From positions 1 to 64,000 of the forward strand of contig JADNRY010000003.1 of NCBI GenBank assembly GCA_015501585.1: 64,000 nucleotides of DNA, in the 5' to 3' direction. Shown in pieces: positions 10,062 through 21,567 of the stretch (position 1 is its first letter; each line of letters opens with the position of its first letter). This stretch comes from Rhodocollybia butyracea (lineage: Eukaryota > Basidiomycota > Agaricomycetes > Agaricales > Omphalotaceae). The position numbers and the translations under genes are program-made. The notes beneath the pieces are model-generated. The model worked only from the letters and a program-made list of their open reading frames with translations. It made no database searches and was not told where the DNA came from.

Positions 10062-10445
10062 CCAGCGTCCCATTTCTTGCACAGGCTTCTGCGAACGTTT
10101 GAGCAATGGCTGACTTTCCAGCTCCTGCGGGCCCATAGAGCCAAATAATTGCATCATTGGATCGTTTGACTTGGCCCAGCTCTTCAAGTCGCCTAAGATT
10201 GCTTTGCAAGTATCTGGGTGACAAAGGGGAGGGGGGAAGCGTGCTTCTGCGTTATATGTAGCTGAAGTGGATGTATTCTGCAGTAATACACGAAGACCTT
10301 TGATTGTATTTTTTTGAGTGCAAGTCCGTTTAATAGTAAGGCAGTTGTACTCACCTCTTTCCTTTTCTTCGGATGATATGTAATTTAGATCACCCACATT
10401 ATAATTCCCTCCACTAATGGTGAAGCTGTGAGATCCACTGAACAT

Positions 10446-10660
10446 CTCGCGACCGGGGGGCGTACAAGATGTAGTCGAAGTATAGATCGCAGAGCAAGTT
10501 CTGCTGAGAAAGAGGAAGGAAGGGATAAATCTATCATATGAACAAACAAGATCATATATGTAACTATTCTACAAGAGGTAAGAGCGCACGAGCCTCGAGG
10601 CTTGCATGAGGCGCGTGTGCATGTTTGGGAGAGTCACCCGCATCTCTGATGCGATCCACT
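10446..10660. other. Upstream region of NACHT1
   Basis: No ORF of note. It is the 5' flank of the NACHT1 copy. No clear TATA box or other promoter element was identified. Confidence 0.3.
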
Positions 10661-10667
10661 GCGGGAA

Positions 10668-10950
10668 GGAAAGACAGTAATATAACAGCCTGAAAGACAT
10701 GAAATATAACTGTACAAGACATTAGATAGTACTGACTAGACATGCAGTATTACTGTCCAGGACAGTTAAGATTACTGCCAAAGACAGTAAGGATTCCTGG
10801 CTGCATTCTCAATAACTGTCTTTTGACAGTAGTCCTTACTGTCTAGACAGTAGCCATTACTGTCCGAGGGCAGTAATCTCAACTGTGTCAGGACAGTCAT
10901 ATCTAATGTACAAGGCAGTTATATCAACTGTCTATCTAGACATCTAATGA
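10668..10950. repeat. Array of ACTGTC/GACAGT mini-palindromes
   Basis: About ten irregular units of 20-35 bp, each made of ACTGTC (or a near variant) followed after 3-10 bases by GACAGT. Examples: TACTGTCCAGGACAGTTA near 10750, AACTGTCTTTTGACAGTA near 10815, TTACTGTCTAGACAGTAG near 10835. It fills the gap upstream of NACHT1 and has no counterpart upstream of NACHT2 or NACHT3. Confidence 0.8.
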
Positions 10951-10959
10951 AAATCTAGG

Positions 10960-12640
10960 TATATTGAATGTATTGAGTACTATACATGGGACTACAGTAT
11001 CTAAACTCGTATGCGGAGACCTTGACCGACCAAATGCTCTCATCCAAGTATCCCACTGTATAAGAGAAGAAACGACTCACCTATTCTTTCGATTGACTAT
11101 CGCATGAAGCTGCTGTCAACCAAAACACCCTGGCCGTGCTATTGCAACCACAGAAAATCTCTAAAGAGTAGTGTCACCGATCCCGTGCAGAGCGAATTTG
11201 CGGCAAACTAGTACCATTGGCGGTATTGAGGTCAGAAGATCGACTAACAACAAGATAAAAGTAAATTTACCTGGGCGGTCTCAAAGAGAGATTTCCTGGG
11301 TAGGTGACATACCTGTCTTCACATTCATCAGGACAACCTTCATCACCTTTGATGAATTCTTTCGCTACGGTGGGGTCATCTCCAGGTGGCAAATATATCT
11401 GTCAACACTCCTGTATACTGAAAACCGAATTTGAATTGCTGAGCGCAACGGGTTCTAAGGTCAAAGTGGCCTTAAAGAAAGGCAGACTCAACCATCGAGA
11501 AAGTGACTTACCCAAAGTTCTGAGTTTAACCTGGAGAAACCCTGTCTGAAGTTACGTTCGCTATTCGAGATAGCCAAGATGTTGGCAGTGAGGTAGGGTC
11601 AGGGATTAATTTCACAGAAACAGGCGAAGGACGGCCAGGGCACTAGCCAAGTGCAGTCGTATAGCCAACTTTCGAGCTGTTCTGGAAGGTAAAAATGGAC
11701 AAAGAACTCACCAAGGGCTCTCATATCCTCCGATTAGACTTGGCCGTTCAGTATTAAGAAGAAACGAGAGAGATAGAAGCGGAAAATGAAAAACTTGGAG
11801 ATAACTGACAGATCTAAACATGGAATTGGCAGGAAAAGTCGCTTACACGAGGTCCAGAACCTCTTAACATTCATATCACTTGGTTTCAGCATCTTCGCTC
11901 GACTCCAGTTACTGAAAAGATCCTTCAAAGCCAATTTTGCCGATTTCGCCAAGAAGGGTCCGAGTAGAAGCCAGATCGCGTCCGATGAGTGAAAATATTG
12001 TCAACACGCAGGTAATAGGTGGCCAGGATGAGATAGACATAGTTTTTACTAAAAGAAGAAGGCGGAACATGGTGGTAGTAGTCAGAGAGACGCGACGCGA
12101 CGGTCAACGGGTTAATGACGTCATAAAAATGTGGCTGTGCCACCTTCGAAAATCGCCAAGTCCGACCTCGGCTGGTGTGCCTTTCATGTTGTACCTATTC
12201 TTTGTAGTACTACTAGTAGTACTAGATGTAACTCAAGCATGTTCGCAGTAATGATATTCCACAACCTCTCGGTGCTTCGGTTGTTTGAAACCTCGAGTTC
12301 GAGTTGTCAACAATCACTGCTTTCAAGCCATCCTTTGGGCCAGGCAGCAATCTACTGTATGTTTTGTCTGGAGTGCAAACTCATCGAGCACACGGGTCTT
12401 GTAAATGTTGCTGTTACTCGTATATACAGCTTGGACATTGCCTATATTAGTAAATTTGGGTTTATTTCGTACTTTGCTCAGTAGTTAGTACCTGCATTCT
12501 GACAGGTCAGGTAATTGGCTGTTTGCAACATCTCTGGTGATGTCCAAAACTTGAGTTAGGAAGCCAGAAGCCAATGAGTTCCAGATGTGAGTCACGGACA
12601 ACATTTACCTTCGAATCCTTGAAGAGAAAGGAAGCTCAGA
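10960..12640. other. Accessory spacer between Y1 and NACHT1
   Basis: The part 12370-12620 matches, in inverted orientation, the sequence after Y2 (47330-47560) and after Y3 (57000-57150), so it belongs to the triplicated module. The part 11000-12100 is specific to this copy. Minus-strand frames there (for example 11734-11952 with LALKDLFSNW) have weak coding character and several candidate splice sites, but I recognise no domain. A perfect 20-bp palindrome TAGTACTACTAGTAGTACTA lies at 12205-12224. Confidence 0.4.
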
Positions 12641-12877
12641 AAGATCAATCGCGAATAATTACCATTGATATAAAAAATACAAATAATCGAAATACAGTAC
12701 TAGTAGATAAATAGTCAAGTGGTGTAACTGTACATAAGGTGGCTAGAAAATACAAAGAAAGACGCATATAAAAGCTATCGGTACAGATGTAAAACGAAGA
12801 AATCATCAAAGTCATGAAAGGTCGTAAATCATTCAAGTGTATACAGCAGAGGATGCCCAACGTGCAGTCTCTTCACC

Positions 12878-14535
12878 CTACGCGCTCCGCAATTTCAACT
12901 CCAGGTCCACAACTCTCCATCCAGGCTCATCCAACTCATACCCACTCCCATAACCCTGTCCATAACAAACTTCAAGTCCCCCAAAGACCGACCACAGCGC
13001 CAACACATCTACTCTCTTGGGCGGACGATCCCACTCCGTGTTGTCAACCCCAGCGCCCTCAAACACGACCCTTTGCGCCCGGGCTTGCGCGATCCGCTGC
13101 CTCGACTCCACCGGCATCTCAATCGTCGCCTGGCTCGAGAGGCGAATCTGAAAGTAGGAATAGAGCGCTTGCAGGACTTCGAGAACGCTAATCTCATTCT
13201 CGAATACCGGCGCAGACGATGAGTACGGGTATATTTCCAGCGGACCCCACTGGTTCATCCACAACCCCAAAGCCGAGGCATTGTTTCCCGGTCGGATGAT
13301 GATCTTGGCTGCACCAGGACACGCTGGTGCATGTAAAAAATCTTGAGAGGCAGAGTCATCACCAGGGTACATCACGGACGATGGGTCGCTGAAACCGCTA
13401 ACCGCATTCTGCTTTGGCGGTAACATCATGTTCCATTGTAATGTATGTCCAGAACTGGATAGCAGTTCAGTGTGAACGTGAACGCGTTCTGGTTTCGGGG
13501 GACTCGAGAAAGATATGGATTGCGTCCAAGGGTAATGTACTTCAGGACTGGGACTTGGTTGGCCTCCCGGAAGACTGGGGATACAATGATGAAAGTCTAT
13601 GAAGCTGTTGTGAGGCGGAGACGGAGTCATATGCCCAGGATTACGAGAGGCATATGGGGGTGGTGGCAGTGCGTATCCCAAGTTTTGAAGGTCGAACGGC
13701 GAGATAGAGCTCCCAGCAGCCATAAAGCCTCGATTCGCAGAATCACTACTCGCAAGTGGACCAAGTTGGTTGTGGTTGCGCGAAGAGGATAAAGAAAAGC
13801 TTGAGTGTGTCGGTGTTACCATCCCAACCGACTTGTCGGTGCTCGACCTCTTCGAATGTCCCAACTTATGGGGACCGGAAACACTTGAATGATGCGTATG
13901 CGAGCCCGAGTTAAGGATAGCCTTGAAAGCATGTGAAAGGGTGGGGCGCGGCCATTTATGATGATTTCCAGAAACAGAATGGCTTCGACGATGGCTCCCG
14001 CCTGAGCTGCTAGCAGATGAGTGTCGTTTGTGGCGCGAGGACGACCGAGGCGAGGGCGTTAATAATGGAGAGTAGGAGAAGACATTGGAATGACCTATCA
14101 ACATCAGCCTCTATATCAGATATTGACCCTTCAGAACAAGCAATCTCTTACTCACCATGCTTCACATATTGTAAATTCGGCGCAGGACTATTCGATCTCA
14201 CTTTTATTACAGAGGGCCGGTAAGATGTACTACGCCACACATCTGCAACAAATAACAATGAATAGGTATACTCGACGAGAACCATAGAAGCTCACTTGGG
14301 GATCTGGCGGGTGGATCGTGAACGAAGAATTCATATGGCCTGAAAGATTAGTTTTTTATTAGTTGTAGATTAAGAAACCAATGAATGATTCACCAAGTGA
14401 ATGACGTGCGTATGCTTTCGGCCTTCTCATAATAGACCGAGAAGGCATTGTACTACGATGTTGGGGGCCAAAGCGTCTTGAAGGGCCGTCAGGAAGAGCT
14501 CCAAATGTAACGCGAGTTTCAGATAATGACGCCAT
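12878..14535 (-). pseudogene. Y1: DUF6699-domain protein, frameshifted in exon 2
   Basis: ATG at 14535 (MASLSETRVTFGALPDGPSR). Exon 1 is 14535-14394, exon 2 14339-14296, then short exons, then a long last exon from about 14095 to the stop at 12878. The long exon has a Ser/His/Arg-rich low-complexity N-part and a DUF6699 C-terminal domain (ALWSVFGGLEVCYG; WRVVDLELKLRSA). Exon 2 is one base shorter than in Y2 (GATCCCCAA against GATACCCCAA), which throws the next exon out of frame. The last exon itself is intact over about 400 codons, so an alternative start could still make a protein. DUF6699 is a fungal domain of unknown function. It lies between peroxin C and NACHT1, as Y2 lies between peroxin A and NACHT2. 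Confidence 0.8.
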
Positions 14536-14823
14536 CTCGACAATCCCAGTCCAGTTCGATGTGGCGAATTATAAACGGAATAGTAAAAGTCGAACTGAGG
14601 ACTTGTGTGCGGTATAAGGCAGTATAAAGATAACCAGGCTATAGCTAAGTGGTTCGGCGAAAGCTTTCAAGTTGAAGATGAGAGAATAAAAGAGAAAGAA
14701 GAATCAAACAGATGTTCTTCTTTTATGATGAAAAACATGAGGCAGAGAATGACCGCTTGTTTAGACAATGAAATTAACTTGATGAAGCGATGAAAAGACA
14801 AAACCCAAACAAAGCCATTGATG
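14536..14823. other. Upstream region of Y1
   Basis: No gene seen. The corresponding stretch upstream of Y2 (45190-45397) is similar in inverse orientation. Confidence 0.35.
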
Positions 14824-15860
14824 TCATAATCCAACCTGGAGCGAAAAGTCACAACACGTGCGAGAAACATAACAGAGCCCGTGACTAAATGAATTAAGAA
14901 AAACACGTTGAGGAGGCACGGTGGCGAGACCAGTGCGACCCAGTGCTAGGCCTGCTTGCAATGCACAGGCATCGACACGATGTGATATATTTGTGATATT
15001 CGTCCCCAAATCCAAAAACAGTCTCATAGGAAAACGGTAGGTAATAGACAACAGAGAACAACAGGGAACAAGAAGCTCGGCAAGATATTGGGGCTTAAGG
15101 GAATGATAGGCGAAACACATAATACTTGGAAGATGGGATCTTGAGACTCTACCCCTCACTGGTAGATACAGGGTGCGCAAACTAACAACCAAAAGACTTA
15201 CATTACCAACGAAATAGGAGAAAAGACTCGCCATTGTTTCACGTATCCGCACTAGAATAATACCATATTCTCCGCACCCATGGTCTCCTTCACGTCACAG
15301 CTCCAGAATATGCATGGTCTGCCAGGAACGAGCCGCGCATCAATCGAATATAGCCAGGGGCCATCTGAAAAAAAATAAGATGGCATCAGCACCCAAAACT
15401 GAACGCACAATCCCTGCTCCTCCTCTTCCTTCTCTTCATCCCCGCTCTCCAACCCTCCGTCGGTATAAATTTCTAGTGCGGGCCAAGAAAACATCAAATT
15501 ACTGCTGTTCGTAACTTAGTTAGCAAGCAGCGGATTAAAAGAAGAATTGGAATCTGGGCGAACCTTACAGTGCCGTCTGTATCACTCCCTCAACCCAGAT
15601 CCAGCGATACCGCTCCAGCCTTCCCAACCTCTCCTCCAAGCTGCTCAATCATTTGACTGTAGATATGATTTACTCCAAGAGCGTTTGTTGTTGTTGCGGT
15701 AACGGTGATCTGGCTGGAGTTCCACTCTCGGGGGATTCCTTAGGTTGAGTAGGGAGGAGGCGAGAGAATTCTCGCTAGAGTTGGCGACGCGTTAACGCCA
15801 GCAGAGGGCGATAGCAGCATAGTTCCGGGATCCAACTTTTCGTTCTCCCACAGCTTTCGC

Positions 15861-16173
15861 TAGTTTACTTTTTTGATATCGGCGGTTTAGCCTGTTCGAT
15901 TTAGATTACATAATCTAGTGCGGCAACGTCTTCGGCAATTGCTCTGGGGGAATTCTTACCTCTGTTCTATGCTTAACCCGCCTCGAATACATGTTAGTAG
16001 CGTTGTACATTAAGCCAATGTATTCATTGTAAGGAAAGATGAAAAAAACTGCTAAATCTTCGCACTACAAGCTAAAATTACCTAAGCTAAATGGCTTGGG
16101 ACAATGGGCGCTTAATTGGCCAGACTAAACGGGCCGACCTTATTGATCGTGTTCGTCTGCTTATAGGAGACTA
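15861..16173. mobile_element. 313-bp insertion with 9-bp target duplication (MULE-like?)
   Basis: Flanked by AGCTTTCGC on both sides (15852-15860 and 16174-16182). Its removal restores alignment with peroxin A (the DNNLSDQVWNSEI region). The ends are TAGTTTAC and GGAGACTA, sharing only TAGT as an inverted repeat. A 9-bp duplication suggests a Mutator-like non-autonomous element, but the short terminal inversion makes the class uncertain. Confidence 0.65.
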
Positions 16174-16884
16174 AGCTTTCGCTGAGATTATTGTCGTCGA
16201 TAAAGCTCTGTATTCGCATTTTAAGACATTTTCAAAACAGATCAACTGAATGCGAACCACATCAGCAAAAGGGTAGGTCAACCGTACTATGACCCGTCAA
16301 GAAGTGCTCACCGTCAGGAAGTGCAACTTGCTTAAAAACCTTGGTTCCTGTCACTCTACAGATTTGAGGATTTTTTGTAACAATATCTAGATACTTTATA
16401 ATGATTTTATCTACTCAGATTGATTCTTTTGCGAACAGGGCTCGAATACTGAGCAGAATGTTCAGAATCGTGAGTATGATTTTTACATCAATCGCCAGGA
16501 ACATATAGAATATCTATTGAGACCGCTGAGATGACTTCAGAGGGTTATTTACTATTCTAATAACAGGCCAAGTTTTAATTCCTACAAGAATCCGTACAGT
16601 ATTCGTGAAACAAGAAGCAAAATAACGAGCGAGAGCCTGCGAAAACCGGCAAGAGTTTTAGCTGCTAAGTGCCCAGTTGCACTTCTTAACTTTTGCTTGG
16701 ACATTGCCCGACGCAGGCAATAGAAGCTTTAAAAATACAGGAAATCCAAGGTAAGAGTTTTTATCTACTACAATTCGATCTATCCATTCAGAACTTTGAG
16801 ATATTGAGCCGCCGCAAAGTTATAAGCGATTTATCAAAAAGTTGCACTTCTTGGCGACCCATAGTATGTGGTGACAGGGGAAAA

Positions 16885-17010
16885 CGAGGTCATACAAGCT
16901 GTGCACAGCTTGCAAGGTCGGCATACCTTGTATGCGCTTGTTTTTACTGAATGGTCACAAGCACTTACAAGGTAATACAAGCCCTAACAAGCCCTACAGC
17001 CATTACAAGG
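16885..17010. repeat. Left subterminal array of ACAAG motifs
   Basis: Repeated TTACAAG/CAAGC words, including CCATTACAAGGCATAACGAG. The inverse of the same words forms the right array. Confidence 0.7.
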
Positions 17011-18419
17011 CATAACGAGGCCTATTTATCATACTTATCCCGAGCAATTTATGGGCACTGGCAGTAGTTTTCGAGACACCAATATATTTGAAATAATGAT
17101 TACAACCATGAGCGAGTAACAAGCAAAAATTACAACAGTAAGCAACGAGCAAAGAATACAACAAAAGTCCAATGGATCCATGAGAGCAAAAAATGCGAGT
17201 ATGATGAGAGCAAGAAGTCCGATGCAATACAATACAAAGGTGGGATACGACATGTATGTGGTAGAGAGAAATGTGAGCATGAGGCCGAAAGGAGCTAAGT
17301 TGGGGGATCAGAGGCAGCGTCATCTGTGGGTGCTAAATGTTGGATCTGCCGTGCTTTATGTGCTGTGCAAACAATTGATATAGTTGAAGGAGGAGCGTTG
17401 GAGCTGTTCCAAGTGATGAGTGCTTTAACAACAGTGCTATCTTGCTGCCCGTGAAGATGTCCGAATACCTTCCTAAAAGTACTAGTGTAAGAGAGAGTAA
17501 GACGATAGAAAACGAGGACATACTTGTTCCAGCCCTCATCGAATGGACGACTCTTTCATTGTTGGGTCATCTTCAAAATAATCCATCATTTCCAACTAGA
17601 ATTCCGCGTTGTCGAAGTCGCCGTTGTTGAAACGCCGTGCTGGCACCAAAGAAAATAGAGTTGAAAACCTGTTGAAGATTAGTTGAGTGAAATGATGAGT
17701 GAAAAGACGAATCACCCGGTATGGTATGTAGCCTCAGAAAAGACTACGCTCTGTGTTCTTGGGGTCATACATATGTACGTATCGGTGTTGTAGAGGAATG
17801 TTTGGCCCTATAGTGGCGGAATTTCATTGTTTTTGGAGAGATTCTATAACAAAAAACTCAGCATATATGCGATGAGATTTCCTAGAAAATGAGAAAACTC
17901 CGGTCAACAGTTTGTTAGCCTTGTCTTTCTTCCAATCCAACTCTTCTTTGGAGACTTGACGGCGCTTTCAAAGTTTCATGGAGGCAAAGATTGAGCGTTG
18001 GGGCCAGAAGACTTTGAAGGAGGTTTTTTTGCCCATGATGGAGGAAATAATGAAAGAGAGAAGAGAGACTAGTCCTGACTAGTCGCGTCGCATCATAGAT
18101 CAGGTGACCTTGACTTTGATCCAATTTCAATTTCGATTTCGATCGAAAGTTAGAGTGCTTATCACTCAGCTTTATCCCAGTTCTCATTGTTTCACATTCA
18201 AAATTTTGAAGCTCTCACTACCCTCTGGACAAGTTGGTCTTGTACCACTTGATCAAGTCGCTCTTGCACTGCTTTATTTGTAGCTCGTCTTTGCACGACT
18301 ACACTTGGACTTTGAAGTTTGGATACTTAACTCGATAAAATTATGACCAACAAAACACCATGCAAGCTTAAAAGCGGCATGGAAATAAATGAAAGTAGGG
18401 CAAATCGCACAAGTATTGC

Positions 18420-18780
18420 CCACCGCCCAATACTCACATGCTTGTACTGTCTTATTTACAATGTAAGACAATTTGTTGCCCGTTTCCGCTTGTACAGTCT
18501 TATTTATGCATGTAAGAATATTTGTTGCCTGCTTCCGCTTGTACAGTCTTGTTTATGCATGTAAGAATATTTGTTGCCTGTTTCTGCTTGTACGGTCCTG
18601 TTTAAGCATGTAAGAATCCTGCAGCTTGTAAGGCCTTGTTTACCCCTGTAATAATACCTTAGCTTGTTATGGCTTGTAATCCCTTCGCACCTTGTATGAC
18701 CTTGTTTGAGCCTGTAAGAATCCCACCTGGGCTTGTAATGCCTTGTAGTATTCTTACTTCTTACATGGCCACAAAAGTTT
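18420..18780. repeat. Right subterminal tandem array, about 58-bp unit
   Basis: Several tandem units of the type GCTTGTACAGTCTTGTTTAT followed by GCATGTAAGAATATTTGTTG. The first three units are very similar; later ones degrade to short CTTGTAA words. Confidence 0.85.
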
Positions 18781-18944
18781 CTGACATTTTTGCTGATGCA
18801 ATTAGGAGCTGGGATGGAATTGACAGACCAAAAAAGCGAGAGGAAAGTGATCGGATTGTTAGGGGAATGGGAGAGACGATGGAGGAATGAAGATATGTAC
18901 ATGATTTGTAAACTTCAGAACACCACCAAAGTACTTGGGGATTT

Positions 18945-19039
18945 GGCTACGCTACATTCTAATACAAGTTTTGTACAACCGTTACTCGTTTCTGAATCAA
19001 TATAGGAAAGACTCATATTGTGCTACAATGTATTTTAAT
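18945..19039. other. Junction between peroxin C and X2
   Basis: The homology to the peroxin copies stops near 18944. The 95 bases up to the end of X2 hold no feature I can name. Confidence 0.3.
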
Positions 19040-20224
19040 AATTGATAAGATCCAGGCAATAGTCGATGTACTGATGTGGAATCCGGTGTGGGGGGTTCCA
19101 AATACTGTCCATAATTGCAGAGTCGTCCTCGCCTAAATTCAAGCCACCTTTGGGTTCCAAGCTGTTAGCCTGTATGGTGTCGTCAATCTGCATGGTTATT
19201 GGCAGATCAACACTCCCACCAGAACTGAATGAAGTCAATGATCGAGTTCACCTCAATCTTGCTTTGATTTTCAGAGATTTCTGCAGAGCTTTGCAATCAG
19301 TGTTATGATTGTGGGATCTGCAGCACCGATAATCGTGATGCAGCCCCAAAAAGGCTCAATAATTCATGTCTGCCTTAGTCTGTTCCAGAGCAACATTAGT
19401 AGTACATCCGTTCTCTTCTGATTGAAAAATGAGACTCTGGTCAATCTAGGATGCATGCTACTTACGTCCATCAAGAACTTGTGGTGCTTCTCTGGGGACA
19501 AATTCCCAGTTATCATCCATGGCCAGGACCTCTGGGATGAGGATCATTGATACCATGGCACCCTTACTGATCCTATGAAACACTCACCATCACTGTCCAG
19601 AAAATCTTCCTGACTAGATTCTTCAACTAAATCTACTATCTCAAAACCTTCAGCATCTGGAACTTCAAAAATTGGATATCCTTGAGCTTATGCATATTTG
19701 GATTCAGAGGGATTGAACCCGCGGTATCTTATGTACTTAGACACAGCCAGATACTGCAAGTCGTCCCAATTGTTGCCATGAATATATGGCTGGAATTCAG
19801 GAAAAGTTCCCAGAAGTGTTTGAGTTTCCTGACTCATTGGAGTGGCTCCGAGTTGATCCATAGACCAGAAATATGGAGGATCATGCAAGGAAAAATGTGG
19901 GATGGATGAAATGGCAAATTCTCTCAACAGAGCAATAAATAGATAGATGCTGTACTGGCTCAGGCTAGTGTCATTGTACTTGTTGAACTGGTCAGGGAAC
20001 ATCAAGGAGATTTGAATCTTTGACCCAATCACAACTGGAAGAAACAGGTTGAAGCAGTGAATGAAGTCTGGTAGGTGGGAGAAGGGAGGACTTACCATAT
20101 CTTGTACTAGGTATATTTAGATTGACATTAGCAGCCTGTGCAAGCCAAGCACTGTTAAGGTAATCATTTGTCCGAGATTGAGGCTCCATATTAATGTTAA
20201 CAACAAATTCCAGATTATTGTATC

Positions 20225-20455
20225 TGGCCCCCAGAGGGTATAGTGGACTCTGTATTTATCAGGAGTGGTCAAGGCATGGTTTATTCACAGAAGTCAAAAC
20301 CCTACTGTGCCCATCCATCCAGACCCTTTATTGAGCAATGCGATATCCTGCATTTGGGATCAGGGTAACTTAACCTCTTGCCACTTAACCTCCACCTGGT
20401 GATTGAATAAGAAACCCCTTGCTCAAGATGTTTGCGCAAGAGGTTTCTGAGAGAC
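20225..20455. other. Probable long intron or degraded segment of X2
   Basis: Sequence between the middle and C-terminal exons of X2. It includes TAAGAAACCCCTTGCTCAAG near 20409, which recurs near 29079 right beside another Helitron-like terminus. Confidence 0.3.
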
Positions 20456-21567
20456 ATCAATGAAACTCAATCCAAGACTCAATCCAAAACTTTTGAGGTA
20501 CTCACATCCACATCTTCCCAGACTGACCCAAAAGACAAGGCCGCAAAATGATTCTTAAGTGGGACAGGTTGTTGATAAAGTTGGCCTGCAATTGATCGAG
20601 CTACCAAACGCTCAACAGTTCCAAAATGATCTTCAATGTGTTTATAATGGCTTCGTTGGAGGTATAGTCCTGGTACCTGAGTGCAGGAATCCATTGTTCA
20701 GGTACTGTGATCTCGTTCAGAGTATATCCTGGCTCCCAAATTTCAGGACCACTGGGACCATGACATATCAATCCAGATGCTGGTTGCATCCAATGGCCCC
20801 ATGCAAAGGTCTTAAAAAGTCATTATAGCCTCATTGTATATCATTTGAAATATGAAACTCACTGCCCTGCGTGGATTCCGAACAGTGTGCCCTTGGAATA
20901 GCAGTGCTTGCAGGGAATCAATACCCTAAAAGATATGGTCAAAATCAATATGAAGAGCCAATGGACAAGTAGATACAAGTCGATATTGGACATAAGCATA
21001 TAGCATTGGTCTCGAGATGCATAAACTCAAAAGGTACCTGCAAGGAATAAGCTCTAGAACAACAATTGTTAAGTGCCAGTGTGGTATTTGAGAAGTTCGT
21101 ACCATCATGAAATATCATTCCTGGCAAGTCCCACTGAACAATTCCATACAACTGTGCCAGGTAAGGGCTCCTGCAAAATTTACATCAGGTGATACAGCTG
21201 TAAACCCATCTCATTGAGATGCTACTGTATGCGAGAGTATTTGAGTAGATCCTCATTAAATTCCTAAGGGATGATGATAAGTGTGTAAAGGGTACGATTC
21301 AGAGTTATCTCACCCTTTGAGCTTCAGATTTTGGACCCTCATATGAGACCACAGTAAATGTATTTGATTTATATTGTGCGGTCCTAGTAATCTGCACAAC
21401 CAGAGCGCGGCTCTTGCAGCGCACTGTTGGACCAAGAAGATAAATGTCACTCATATGGATAATGGGAAACTGGATTCAGCAAGGGACTTGCGAGTGTGGG
21501 CCATTGCCAAGGGCGTGGCAGGTACGAGTCCTGTTGTCATACTATTGTCAATTTACAACTTTACAGG

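Larger units (their letters stand above)
2513..10445 (-). pseudogene. NACHT1: nwd2-type NACHT NTPase, split by a copia element and a solo LTR
   Basis: Minus-strand copy of the NACHT gene seen intact at 59.3 kb. The start at 10445 gives MFSGSHSFTISGGN; a short intron follows the SSEEKERG segment. The P-loop GPAGAGKSAIAQTFAE is at about 10100, the Walker B-like VLVIDGLDECSDSG near 9400, and the C-terminal helical part (FSHASFTDFLLDPCRSLHF) at 3150-3230. The coding sequence is broken in three ways: a one-base loss near 10160 just before the P-loop, a solo LTR at 9779-10061, and a 5.5-kb copia element at 3364-8833 between the ILNRILAAIVLF and LPTTDLGRIRATL parts. STAND NTPases of this type act as intracellular sensors; this copy cannot make a full protein. 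It is followed by a P450 fragment, as is NACHT3. Confidence 0.88.
16260..18798. mobile_element. 2.5-kb element with short inverted ends and CTTGTA-rich subterminal arrays
   Basis: The ends are CATCAGCAAAA and its inverse TTTTGCTGATG. A 2-bp CA repeats at both flanks. It splits an exon of peroxin C exactly (between the IPSQ and the MRIQ parts). Inside, 16885-17010 is crowded with TTACAAG/ACAAG and 18420-18770 with the inverse CTTGTA. No transposase is recognisable. A hydrophobic minus-strand frame at 17035-17280 could encode two membrane segments but has no other support. The class is unknown; subterminal repeats like these are usual transposase binding sites. Confidence 0.6.
14824..18944 (-). 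pseudogene. Peroxin C: truncated dysferlin-domain peroxin copy
   Basis: Minus-strand relic of the peroxin gene best seen at 42.7-44.8 kb. Its middle exon is at 18799-18944 (ending at the peptide equivalent to SRFFGLSIPSQ), the exon with MRIQ-type sequence at 16180-16259, the proline-rich part at 15560-15860, and a decayed DysF C-terminus at 15250-15500. The 3' flank to 14824 is shared with copies A and B. It lacks the first exons, is cut by a 2.5-kb element (16260-18798) and by a 313-bp insertion (15861-16173), and contains frameshifts. Pex23/24/30-type peroxins are ER and peroxisome membrane proteins; this one is dead. Confidence 0.78.

Noticed and set aside
11171..11992. Genes in the Y1-NACHT1 spacer
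   Set aside because: Several short frames on both strands with candidate splice sites, but no conserved block or domain on either strand.
17003..17323. Minus-strand hydrophobic frame as a membrane protein gene
   Set aside because: Low-complexity AT-rich composition, no homolog recognised, inside a mobile element, several overlapping frames of equal quality.
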